From Patagioenas fasciata (Eukaryota; Chordata; Aves; Columbiformes; Columbidae), in NCBI RefSeq assembly GCF_037038585.1, contig NC_092520.1, forward strand, positions 62,950,001-63,014,000: a stretch of DNA of 64,000 nt. The letters run 5' to 3'. The translations under genes were made by a program, and so were the position numbers. Below, piece by piece: positions 1 to 12,200 of this stretch (position 1 is the stretch's first letter; the number at the start of each line of letters is the position of its first letter). Below the pieces are notes generated by a model. That model had not been told where the DNA came from. It saw only the letters and a program-made list of their open reading frames with translations, and searched no databases.

Positions 1-3000
1 CCCTGCTGCCTGAGAGAAACTCGCACAGCATACAAAAAAGAAAAGCATTCAGACAATTGTTTCAGCAAAATTATAGGTGCAGCAGGCACCTGCATGCAGA
101 CATCCCAGAATCTGGAGGAATGATTTTGTCACCCAACTTACAGACAAATACAAGTGTTTAGTGTGCCACCAAAAACCAACACGACAAACCACGGCTTAAG
201 AGGAGTAACACACAGCCAAATCACACCCAACCACTGTTTTGAAAGAAATTTTGTGGAAAAATCCACAAAGAGGTAAAGTAAATACATAAATTTATCACTA
301 TACTGTCTGACTTCCAAAGGATGAATAAGGTTATTTATATTTTATCTTCTTCTCCCTCTCCCAAATTTTTGCAGAACAGTTTCTCTAAAGAAAGTTTTCA
401 ACTTCTTTGGTATTCAGCTCCAGATTTGAACAGAAGGGGAGGACAGAACAGCCTGCCAGCCCCCAACAGGGTATTTTGCTTTGAGCTTATCTCTCCCTTT
501 CTTTTCCCCCCTCCCTATTCCTACCTGTCCAAGCACCAGAGGATATGTAAGGTACTTCCAGTGATGGGCCCCCCATCTCTCTGCAGGGAGATCACAATCA
601 AAAATATCTGTACAGCTATGAAAGTCAGCCTGAGTGCAACCATCAGGAAGAAGAGGAAGAGGCAGGGAAAGCTAGACACATCAGAGGACCAACTTAAAGG
701 CCTCCAATGCTAACTTTTTCTTGTTTCATTAATTCCTCCCTCAGACTTTCATCTCCTCAGCACAATTGCTCCAGAAGTCGCATGGGAGCACCTCTGAGAA
801 GAAAAAAGCGCACACTTTGTTCTACCTGCTCACATGCTCTCCTAAGACACCACAGGAGAAATTGCAAGCGGGGCAGAAAGGGTTACTAAAACCATAAATA
901 ATTTTGTTACATCAGATGCTTTTGGAAAGTGTTCTGTAAAACGTAACGCTGGCACTGCTACCATGTGCTAGTACACATAGAAGTGATGTTTCATACCTGT
1001 TTTTCTCCAAAGGACATCCCAAGGGCATTAAAAAAGCCTTCTATATAGGAAATAATGCTTCCATACACAACAGAGCTTCTAGGAGATCCAGCATCCTGTT
1101 TAAAAAACACTCAAAAGAGATTGTCCAGTCAATACATATTACAGAACTCAGCATCTCTCTGCAGCCCAGTCCACAAGGGAAAACTATGACTAAATCTACA
1201 GATCTATCTCCATCAGTAACACCTGCCCAGACAGGAACTTTTACAGAGATACAAAAGCATCTCACAACACAAAGGAAAAAGATTTACGTAAATGGGAGAG
1301 GGGAAGAGCTTATTACCAGCATGCACAGCGAGGAGAAGAGATGCATGAAGCTGCCCTGCGTTACATGTGTACAGTAAATTAGACTTAAAAATAACACTTC
1401 TGGGCATGAAAGGGCTGTGTGTATGAAAACAAAATAAAAGAATAAAATCCCAGCTCAAAGGCTACCTATAAAATCAATTGTTTAAAAAAGAAAAATCAAA
1501 TCCTGTTTTGAGTCTCATGGATTTAAACAACGTGAAGACTGCTTTGAGATAGTTTATGGTGTTTTGTCATACCCTGGTAGCATCAGCAACCACCAGGAAC
1601 AGCGATAGAATAGCAATTTTAAGAACACATGTATTTCTTTCTTTCCTCCATATTTATTTCACACACACACAAAAAAATCAAGATTAAATGATAAACTCAG
1701 AAGCAATTTAGGGGACTAACCTTGCCTAAAAAAAAAAAAGAGTGATGACATAGACAACCAAACTAGCAGCTGGCACTGGATTTTATCCAACATATCCATT
1801 AAGGCCTGAGATAAGCCATAACCTAAAATTTGCAAGAGATCTGAACTGGAAGGGGGTGAAGCAGGGCGCTGAGGGAACAAACAAGAATGTGCCAACTAAG
1901 GTAAGAATAGCAAGAAAGTTAAAGAAAGGGATGAGCAGTTATGCTTCTGCGAATTTACTCAGTTCTTAAGGCCAAAAACTACATGCACAGCCAGTAAGGG
2001 GTAATGCTCAGGCAGCCAGGCTGCACCCAGACAAGGTCCACCACCCCAACCAGAAACCTGAGCCACCTGCCCTGCAAATACCCCACCCAATTCTCAACAA
2101 AATGGTTGACAGAAGGAATTTAGGGGAAACAACCAGCAAAATGGGGCTACTTGTGCCTAGGAGCTGTAATGCTGTCACAGATCCCTGCTGCAAACTGCTT
2201 CAGGTCTGGGATTTGTTCAGAGAGGCATTTTGTAAAGATAAAGCTACGGAAATAATTTCAAGCCAGTGCCAAAACAGGGCCAAGAGGCGGCAGAATTTCT
2301 AAACCAACAGGCTAATTCTGTCTTAAAATCAGTTCATAGAATCCCAGGATGTCCTGAGTTGGAAGGGACCCACAAGGATCACTGAGTCCAACTCCTGTCG
2401 CTGCATATGACAACCCCACAGTTCACACCATGTTATTACTATGTACTCAACATTTCTTTTACAACACAAACATGGTGGATGTGGCAACACCAGCGGTCAA
2501 GGAGCACAGCAACAAGGCTGAGCGGCTTGTCTTGAAGAAGAACGGGAGCTGTTGGCAAGAGGAGACCCAGAAGTGCTTCAGACTGTGTTTACTGCTCAGG
2601 TCTTGTTCTGACCAGACACCTCCTTTGTGTCAGCATCAAGAGATCTTAACGGGGTCTCAATTTGCCAAAAGCCATCTGAAGACAGACTCAAGCAGGCATG
2701 CTGAGTTATAAATTGCTGACAGCAGAAGCCACTTGGTCCCCAAAACTGAACTTGCCACCATGACTACCCGATGCACCTAGGACTGCCTGCCAAAGCCCCC
2801 ACAGCGACCACCACCCCCACTTCCCAATTTAGGTTGATTTCTGAGCATGGGTATTAAGCTGGGTAAAAAACATAAAACCAGCACTAAAATTAGCAGCGTG
2901 CCACAGCGGCTTCAGGCCTTTCAAAAACCTCAGGTATAAATAATACAGGGCAGCAGGAAAGAAACATCTTTCGGACACAATGAAGCACAAAACAATAGCT

Positions 3001-3171
3001 GTACACAGTTCCTCTGGTACTGTTAGGACAAATGGGCACCATTAAGGTCAACAATTTACGGAGCTTTGTTTCTGCCGGTTTCTTATGTGAACAATAAACT
3101 AATCTGTCTGCATTAAGCAGTAGGACAGTGGACAGCTGTCATTTTCTGATCTCTGTATCCTAATGGGTTAC
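1..3171. other. CARS2 intron 12 (inferred); no exon seen
   Basis: AT-rich sequence downstream of exon 12. I searched the minus strand for the expected block after exon 12 (in human it contains SPAVFGAI) and did not find it, so this is most simply one intron reaching past the left edge. The only repeat recognised is a short CR1 3' fragment near 2334-2428. Confidence 0.55.
2334..2428 (-). repeat. CR1 LINE 3'-end fragment
   Basis: The sequence CATAGAATCCCAGGATGTCC followed by GAGTTGGAAGGGACC and GAGTCCAACTCC is the reverse complement of the CR1 3' terminus. It is a short 5'-truncated copy. Confidence 0.85.
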
Positions 3172-3295
3172 CTTAGTAACAGCCTTAAGCTGTCTGTTGC
3201 CATGGTGAATGAGGTCCATAATTGCTGCAACAGCCCTGGAGGTGTCAAAGTCATCTGCAAATGCAGCCTTCACGGTTACTTTTGTGTTGGCTAGC
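3172..3295 (-). CDS. CARS2: CARS2 exon 12 (last exon found)
   Basis: A 124-nt exon that completes Arg389 and encodes [18 protein letters not shown], then the block ending [12 protein letters not shown]. The ADDFDT motif is conserved in CysRS. The acceptor is CTTGAAG, with a short pyrimidine tract, and the donor is GTAACC. It ends in phase 0 at codon 430. I could not find exons 13-15 in 1-3171. Confidence 0.92.
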
Positions 3296-6200
3296 CTTCA
3301 AGAAGAAAAGGTAACTTTTAAGATAAGATAAACAAGATGCCAGCAGTACACTGAATTCATCAGCTATTCAGCCAGAGGGAGTCATCAAAAGGACACTGTC
3401 GTTTCCTTCCTAGCTGTCCTGTGATGGGCGATGCTACGTTGATCAGGGAGAAGATATCCTTCAGCTGTGAAAGGAAAAACTTGACGCGTGTCAAAATCCA
3501 AAGTGCTACATCCATTCAATAAACACATGGTTAATCACATGAACCAACACTAGCAGAGCGAGGTTTGCCTTAATCATTTAAAAACAGACAGGAAATTAGG
3601 TCGATATTAGGCACATTAATGATTTTTCTAAGTTAATTTTTTTCCAGCAGCCCATTTTTCAAGCTAATGGCATGTTTCTCTTCCAAAGCCATGTCCTACT
3701 CATCACTCCAGTGTCTGACAAGAGAGCCGACTGGGACTGGACAGGAGTTGTGTTGGCAGGATCCAGTTCAAAAGTGGGCGCTGCTTCCTCATTCCCCAGG
3801 CCAGCCCCATCTCAGCCCCAGGACTTCACTCAACCTGGCCCAGATGGAAAGGTCTGGTGGGACTGTTTGTGTAACAGCACCAAAAACCAGCGGGCAACCA
3901 GCACCCATTCCCACAGAACCAGTGCCACCCGCTGCAGCTCCTGTGAGCAGGAGGATGAGGATGGCAGGGGAATAAACAGGAAGCTGCAAACAGCTGCTGC
4001 TGGCATGATATTATACACAAACAGGACCTCAATAGCACTGATCCAAGAGTGCTGTTTCATGGTAAAGCTCAGGGAGCAGGGTTACCTGGCGAACTTCAGG
4101 CTATCCTAGTGTCTCTGGGGCTCTCCTGAATCCTGTTGTGCCTATTGGAGTGGTTTTGAATCACAGAATGTCCTGAGTTGGAAGGGACTCAGAAGGATCA
4201 TCGAGTCCAACTCCTGTCCCTGCACAGGACAACCCCACAGTTCACACCATGTGTCTGAGGGTGTTGTCCAGTCTCTTCTTGAACACTGTCAGGCTTGGGG
4301 CTGTGACACCTCCCTGGGGAGCCTGTTCCAGTGCTCCACCACCCTCTGGGGGAAGAACCTTTTCCTAATGTCCAACCTAAACCTCCCCATCTTCCTGACA
4401 TTCCCTTGGGTTCTGTCGTTGGTCAGCATTTTGCCTGCCTCCACTCAGATATCGGATGATTGCTGCCCTAATCCGTTCCTCCCAATGCCCTTCCCTGCAA
4501 GGTTCCCCTTCTCCATTGAACATCCACTGCTTTCCTAATTAAGAGCTCTCTTTCATCAGTTGCTCTTATATCTAGCAATACACAAGCTTTGCCCTCCCAC
4601 ACACTCCCCGCTGACAATCCATTTCAACTTCCCCACATGCCTCAGATCTCTCAGCTGTACCTCTCACCGATAGGTCCCCAGCAGCCTCCTGCTGCAGGAC
4701 TCCCTTCTGCCAAATACCACAACTAGTTAATTCAACTCCCCTTCCCTGTAACAAGTTCCAGTGCCCCTTGCACCCCTCCTGTCCTGACTTCTCAGCTTTG
4801 CACCCAACACAGAGCACGTCTCTCCCTCCTGTAGAGAACAAGTCCTATGAGGAGCAGCTAAGGGAACTGGGGCTGTTTAGCCTGGAGAAAAGGAGGCTGA
4901 GGGGAGACCTTATTGCTCTCTGCAACCACCTGAAAGGAGGTTGTAGCATGGAGGGGGTTGGTCTCTTCTTCCAAGTAACAAGTGACAAGATGAGAGGAAA
5001 TGGCCTCAAGTTTCACCAGGGGAGGTTTAGATTGGATATCAAGAAAAGCTTCTTCACAAAAAGGGTTGTCAGGCATTGGAACAGACTGCCTGGGGAAGTG
5101 GTAAGGTCACCATCCCTGGTGGTGTCTTTTAAAAGATGCATAGATAAGGTCCTTAGGGACATGATTTAGAGGTGGATTTGGCAGCACTTGGTAACAGCTG
5201 GACTTGATCTTAAAGGTCTCTTCCAGCCAAAATGGTTCTATGACCTGGTTTTCCTAAGGGGCTCCAAACAAGGTTCTCCTTGTCATTGTCAGGGTCGCAG
5301 GAACCATAATTTCTTCTTTCCCTGGGATATCTCTGTCCTGGCCAGATTCTTAGTAACCCCTTCTCTGCTGCACACCACAGTGCCAGCCAGCTTGACTACA
5401 AGCTCAGTGGCCAAGACATATCACTTTCCAGTCATCCTCTTTCTCTTTCAGTCACTAAGGCACTGTTCTACTTATGAACCAAATAGCCTTACAACTTCAG
5501 ACACAGCTTTGCCTTCTGCATCACTCAAGAGGGGCAAAGATGCAAGTGTTGGGACAGGTACCCTAGATAAATAACTCAGATTTCAAAAATACAGCGAACT
5601 AAGTGTAGCAGACAATGAGGAAAAGCAGTTGGCTACACAAAAAAGCCCGCCTTGGTGGGGGCTGGCAGGACAGAATGCTTCTCAGTCCTTATCCTGCTTC
5701 TTAAACGTAACTCAGCACACCACAGTGGTCAGCCCTCTGAGCCTGCCAGCAAATTATTGCTCACACAATCACAGATACAGGAGTTGCACTCACCTTTCCC
5801 ACAGTATGTCTTCTTTTACAGGGGCACATACCAGCTGTCCTTTTATATATGCATCTGCATCTTTAATAAATGAGGAGATTGCCTGAAGAAGGTTCTTTGC
5901 ATCATCCATGCTCTCATCACTAAATTCTACTGCTACAGAAAAAAACCAAATATTTGATTGATTATGATAGAAAGGATGTTGTGTGTCACACATAGAAACA
6001 ATACTCTGAGATGAAGCAATTCCAGGAAAAGTTTGTCATTTGTCACAGCAAACTCTTCTTACAATTAATTACATATTTAATTAAAAACCTCTGTTCTTCA
6101 TGCACACTAGATAAATCAATATAAAAGACAATCATTACATAAGAAATAATAACCTACTAGGAAGCCATCAGACTGATTCAAAAAAGGTGTCTGGAGCTGA

Positions 6201-9200
6201 TTGAAGCAATAGCTACTTTACTTTAATTCCTTTTTTTCATTATTGAATCCCTTGGTGAAGTTATTACTCCAAAGCATTTGGACTGGATATATTTCTAAGC
6301 AGCCCTCAGATTTAAGTTGGCAAGACATACCTTTGATTTCACCCCTAATTTTGTTCCTATTCTAATTGAGGCAGACACAATCTGTCTTTGCAGACCTCCA
6401 AAGAGATCTAAAACTCTCACCACTGACTCTGTGAGGAATACAGGCACTTTTAATGAAAGGGTTGCTTCACCAGCATCTAAAATCTAGACTGCTTTAAGAT
6501 TTTGCAGTCTCGATTCTGCATTAGAGATATGATTCCCTCACAATATGACAGCTAAACTGGTTTAAACAATTTTTGAAGGCAACTATTAAAGAAAACACAA
6601 ATTGTTCAAACTCATAAGGGTATATTTGGGATGGGACTAATCACATTCAACTTACATCTAAGCCTCTTTATAGTCACTAGGAAGAAGGATAAAACCTTAA
6701 GTTAAATGATTCATCACATCCTAAGGAGAGCTTCTGCTTTATGATGCTATTTGCTATACTCTAACACTACAGTGCTTCTCTTTCACCAAATGGAAAAAGA
6801 CAACATCAGCCACACCACCAGCACGACACCCATGCACAGGGACACCCTCACTGCACTCAGTGGGACTTCAGCTTTGGCAGGCTTGTATTTTATGATTCTT
6901 GAATGAGATAATTCTCACCTTGCTCACCCCCTCACAAGCACAGGTGCTGGACTGGCCCCCCGGCACTTTTACTGTGAGCTGCCATCAGCGAGAGACAATT
7001 CTTCTATTTGTAAAGCAACACGCAATTTTCTATAGAAGAACTTTCACACCCCACACAAGAGAGCTCACGTGCCTTTGGTGAAAGTTGTCCACCAAGGACA
7101 GGCCTAAGTCTAAATCACAGAATGACAGAATCACAGAATGGTTGTGGTTGGAAGGGACCTCTGGAGATCACCTAGTCCAACCCACGCACTAAAGCAAGTT
7201 CACCCAGAGCAGATCACCAGGCTGGTTTTGAATGTCTCCAGAGAAGGAGACTCCACAACCTCTCTGGGCAGCCTGTTCCAGTGCTCTGGCACCCTCGAGT
7301 AAAGAAGTTTCTCCTCATATTTAGATGGAACCTCCTGTGCTTCAGCCTGTGTCTGTTGCCCCTCATCCTATTGTTGGGCATCACTAAAAGGAGTCTGGTC
7401 CCACCCACCCTTGAGATATTTATAAATATTGATGAGATACCCCCCTCAGCCTCCTCCAGGCTGAACAGACCCAGCTCTCTCAGTCTCTCCTCATAAGAGA
7501 CACCAGTTGATTACTTGTTTCAAAGAGCCATACACAGCCAGTGCAATATTGCTTCACCATTTTATCCCTGATTTCTGCACTAAGGTACACCCAAACTATA
7601 GCTTGCAGCATATTCCTAATCTCATCAGCGCTGAGCATCCTCTGTAGCTTCCACAGCAATCTCACCTCTGGTCCTGCACACAGCCGACTGCCTTGAGCAA
7701 TTACCTAATGCTGCACAGAGACCCTTTAGAGCAGAGAGTCTGAGCAAGTGGACAGACCTAAGAGGGCAGAAGAAGGCAGAAGTGAGACCTGATCTCGATT
7801 CCATTAGCCCAAATCCCAAAGACGTTTAACTGTTTAAACATACTTTCCACAGGGTTTACCCCTGTATAACTAAGGCATAAGTCTGGGCCTGTATTTGTCA
7901 GATTTTCCAATTTTGTGTAATTAAAAGTCTGCATTGCTGCCTCATTAAGACTGGTTTTAAAATTAAGCTTTACTCAGCTTTTAAAAAGACCAATGTACAG
8001 AAAACAGTGAGATATTGAAAGAGATCATTTATATCCACTACGAATACTCAACTGATTACCCTGGTTACAGAAACTCCACAAGGAATACTTGATGAAAGTT
8101 CATCCTGATGAAACCCACTTTGATTAAAGCTGTTCTTCTTCCCTCAGGGCCCTCTCCTAAACCACTGCCTGCAGGCACTGCAAACCCACAGCACAGCACA
8201 GGCAAGCCTGGCTCTGTAAGTCTTCACCATACTCCCTACTCCTTCCCTCCTTTGCCACCGATGGCATCATCGCTACATCATCAAATTACAAAAACATTTG
8301 TTTATTAGCACTAGGAAGTAATCAAAGACCAGAGGGTCCAAAATGTGACAACTCACTCAAGTTCACAAAATCATTGGAGCAGTTCTGGTAACCAGAAAAG
8401 CATTTGTGGTCAGAACCCCGCTGCCTGCAGCAGGTTCACAGCTCCTCCACATAACTGCAAAAGTGAAGCCGCTACTGAGGAGATGCAAGAGGAGAAGAAG
8501 TGACTTGCAACAGGGTCCCACCGGGTTTCGGAGACAGCACCGCTTCTTTAAAGCTGCACCCAGAAGCGGCCTGGCAGGCATGTTGGTGGTGGGACACCAT
8601 ACTGTTGCCTGTGCCACCTAGGAAAGACCTTTTCCCAACAGCCCCAGGTAGGATGAAGGGTGGTAATTCAGGCCATGAAGGGGACAGCCAGAGGCACCAG
8701 CCAGTGTAGCAGGTCTAGATCACCACCAATGCTGCTAGAGCTCAGCTTAATGGAGGGTGATGGAGATGGAGTAGAGGATCCCCTGCAGAGACACACTGGG
8801 CAAGGGTGATGTCCTGCATCAAAGCTTCTTCCTTCTGTGTTTTCTCCTCTTCCCCACAGGCAAGGCACCCAGCTTTACCCTCCCTATGACAGCGACTGCC
8901 ATGGGATGGGGGCCCCTGCTCACAAAAAAAACATGCACCTCCTACATACACCCCTCCAGCCCTTATCCCTCCATGGCTGCGGCAGTTTGGAGTCATGTTT
9001 GTCCCCAGGTGCTCATCAGCACACACACATGCAGGGGGCAGCCCCAGACCACAAAAAAAGGCACAATCCAAGCCCACGATCTGTGTAAACCACAGCACCA
9101 AGCATGAGTCAATCCCAGCTGTCAGGAGCTGCCCTCATCCACATGCCCACAAAGACCTTCTATGGCCTCGATCCAAGGGACGCAGTAACATCACCCGACC

Positions 9201-12200
9201 TTTCAAACCTGGATTTCAGCAAGAATAAAAAGGCTCTTCTGCACAGGCAGGGATGGAAGGAATCATGGCCAACTGGTTTAGGCTACGAAAACCTTTTTAG
9301 GACCAAACAGAATGTGCCTGGGATTTCACTTCTAATAGAAATACTTAGGAAGCATACAGCAAGATGAGGAGGAGTGCAGTAAACTTAGCTTTAGACCAAA
9401 GTGAATTGACAGCAGGGACCCAGACTGACAGGCTGCATAGTAAATTACTGGCTCAGCAGGGAGCGACTCTGGTTCTTCACCTGACAGCAGATAACTGCGC
9501 CCTACCACACAGGGTGGAGGTGGCAAGTGTAGCAGACCTTCCAGAAACCCTTATCTGCTGACTGGTTTACTGGCACTACTGTACTCTGGCGTAACACCAC
9601 TCCAACCTTTCATCAAAGCCACCTACATTTGCATAGGTAGCCCTCTGTTTTTATCACAGGAAGGTGTTTAACTTAGAAGTAAGGCAAAAAAAGGGTCATG
9701 TCTGTCTTGCAGGGGTTCAAATGCAGTCAGCTGAGATGCAGAGGAGAAGGCTTGTAGGCAGCCCTCTGCTGCAGGGCTCCAAGGCCATTCCTTGCCCCAA
9801 GGCAAGCTTAGAAATTGCCAGCCATTCCACTTTTGTTTACAGGACAAACATATATAGGTTAGTGTTGTAGGTGTTAGCCTTTTTTTCCTGTTTTAAATAC
9901 ACGTTTGTTCAGGACTCCCCAATGCCACCAGCTGCAGCCGGGCTGCCAATTATGTGTGCACAACGTATTTCATCTCCTGACAGAGACCCAGAGGAAACAG
10001 CCCAGCATGCCACTGCCCTGCAGCATCACCCCAAAACAGCCCAGCATGTCACTGCCCCGCAGTGGCAGCGCTCTCCACCACCTGCCCCCTCTCCTGCTTC
10101 AAACAGGGGCTTGCTCTGCAGGAAACCTCCCACCTGGATCCACTCCTCCCTTCCAACCATGGTGGAGGTCCGTAGTTAATAACCAGGAGTCTCTTTACTA
10201 TCCCATGCTTCAAAATGCTTCAGGAATACACGGCATTCCCAGTGCCTTCAGCTGCCTTGGGAGAGAGAGGCTCCACCAAGAAGACCAGACGGGTGGCTCG
10301 AGAATTCTTGGCCCAATGACTGCATGTCTATCAAGGCTTGCAGCGCACTGCATGTCGATGGACAGTAACAAAGTCACAGTCACGCCAGCTCCCACAATTA
10401 CACTGCTAGAGGTGCTTTATCTGAGGCAGACAGAGGCCCACTGAAATAACACAGCAATATTTCCCTGTGCTCCGCCATCCCCTTACCATGCCATGGCAGA
10501 CAACAAGCCAGCTGACACAGCAGTGGCTGGGGAACTACTGTCTGCTGTTGGTAAAACTGGTAAAAACACGATTCATATGAAAACCTCCTCCAGTTCAAAG
10601 TAGCACCTGCCTGCTGGAAACACCACAACATAGACAGGGAAGCTGACAACATCTCCCGCACCTCTCGCCACCAGCAGTGTTTGCCAGGCTAAGATGATCA
10701 TTAGGTTATCATGCGCAGGTGTGAGCGAGCTGCACTGCACTACAGAACTGCTTCAACACTCACTAACTCCACAGGACAAAAAATGACAATGCAGCAGGGA
10801 GATAAAAACTTATTAGCAAGCCCTTGTCATAGCCTACAGGAATATAAGGCAAAGCTCTACCTAGATACATCTCCAAAACCAGCTGACTATGACTGAAATG
10901 CAAAAGGCTGCAACAGATGCCAATCAGAGATGGAGGTAATTCATTAATTGGAAGTGCAATTAATTGAGAGTTGCAATTAACTGTGGCTCAGGAAGGTATT
11001 TAGACAAACGGTTAAGCACTGTCCTTGGTAAAGATGCAAAATTTTCTGAAGGAGAGCCAAAGAGCAGCCCCGCAGAGCACCACCAACCCTTCCACCAGCC
11101 AGAGGGGAGATCCTGCTCCACCACCACACCCCTGCATCGCCAGTCTGGGAAGTAGAAAGGAAAGCCAAGAATATCTCAAAAAATAAAGTGTTTTGTTTTG
11201 TTTTTCCTTACCTGAGCTGTATCTGCTGCGCAAACAAAACATTCTGAATTGATCCGACGAAAATTTCTTCAGGAAATCCTAGACTCCACCCAGGAAAAGA
11301 CAGCTTTAGCATTATATCAAACAAGTCCTTCAGGAGGTATTCCACCCCCTCATACTGGCTTCACAGCATATTTCAGACAAGATAACATGACAAATAACCT
11401 GTCTTTGTAGTTTAAGAAAGGCATAAAAGCTTTAAACTATAACACCGGTTTAAAGTATAAACTAAATAAAATCTAATTCCATATAAGATAGATGTGCATA
11501 CATATATACAAGATATAAATATACACACAATGGTCAAATACAAGATGGTAAAAAGTACTTTGTAATTATGATCAAACATACACTGTAAAACACCAAACAA
11601 ACAAAAACAAACAGAAAAACCCCACACAAACAAAACAAGCTGAAATGACGAGTCTAAAACCAGGATACAGGTCAGCTCCTGAGTTTTGCAAACTTTACGA
11701 AAAAAGAAAGACTTCACAGAATCACAGAATGTGAGGGATTGGAAGGGACCTCAAAAGATCATCCAGTCCAATCCCCCTGCCAGAGCAGGAACGCCCAGAT
11801 GAGGTTACATAGGAATGCGTCCAGGCAGCTTTTGAATGTCTCCAGAGAAGGAGACTCCACAACCCCCCTGGGCAGCCTGTTCCAGTGTCTGTCACCCTCA
11901 CTGAGAAGAAGTTTCTTCTCAAATTTAAGCAGAACCTTTTGTGTTCCAGTTTGTACCCATTACTCCTTGTCCTACCATTGGTTGTCACCGAGAAGAGCCT
12001 GGTTCCATCCTTGTGACACTCACCCTTTATATATCTGTAAACACTAATGAGGCCACCCCTCAGCCTCCTCTTCTCCAAGCTAAAGAGACCCAGCTCCCTC
12101 AGCCTTTCCTCATAAGGGAGATGCTCCACTCCCTTCATCATCTTCATTGCCCTGCACTGGACTCTCTCCAGCAGTTCCCTGTCCTTCTTGAACTGAGGGG

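Larger units (their letters stand above)
3296..5793 (-). other. CARS2 intron 11
   Basis: A 2.5-kb intron containing two CR1 fragments in opposite orientation (4158-4440 and 4836-5244). Nothing else was recognised. Confidence 0.85.

Noticed and set aside
3380..3470. Exon-like minus-strand stretch with acceptor TTTCACAG and an open frame
   Set aside because: It lies in the intron between exons 11 and 12, which already join in the right phase, and it lacks a good donor or CARS2 similarity.
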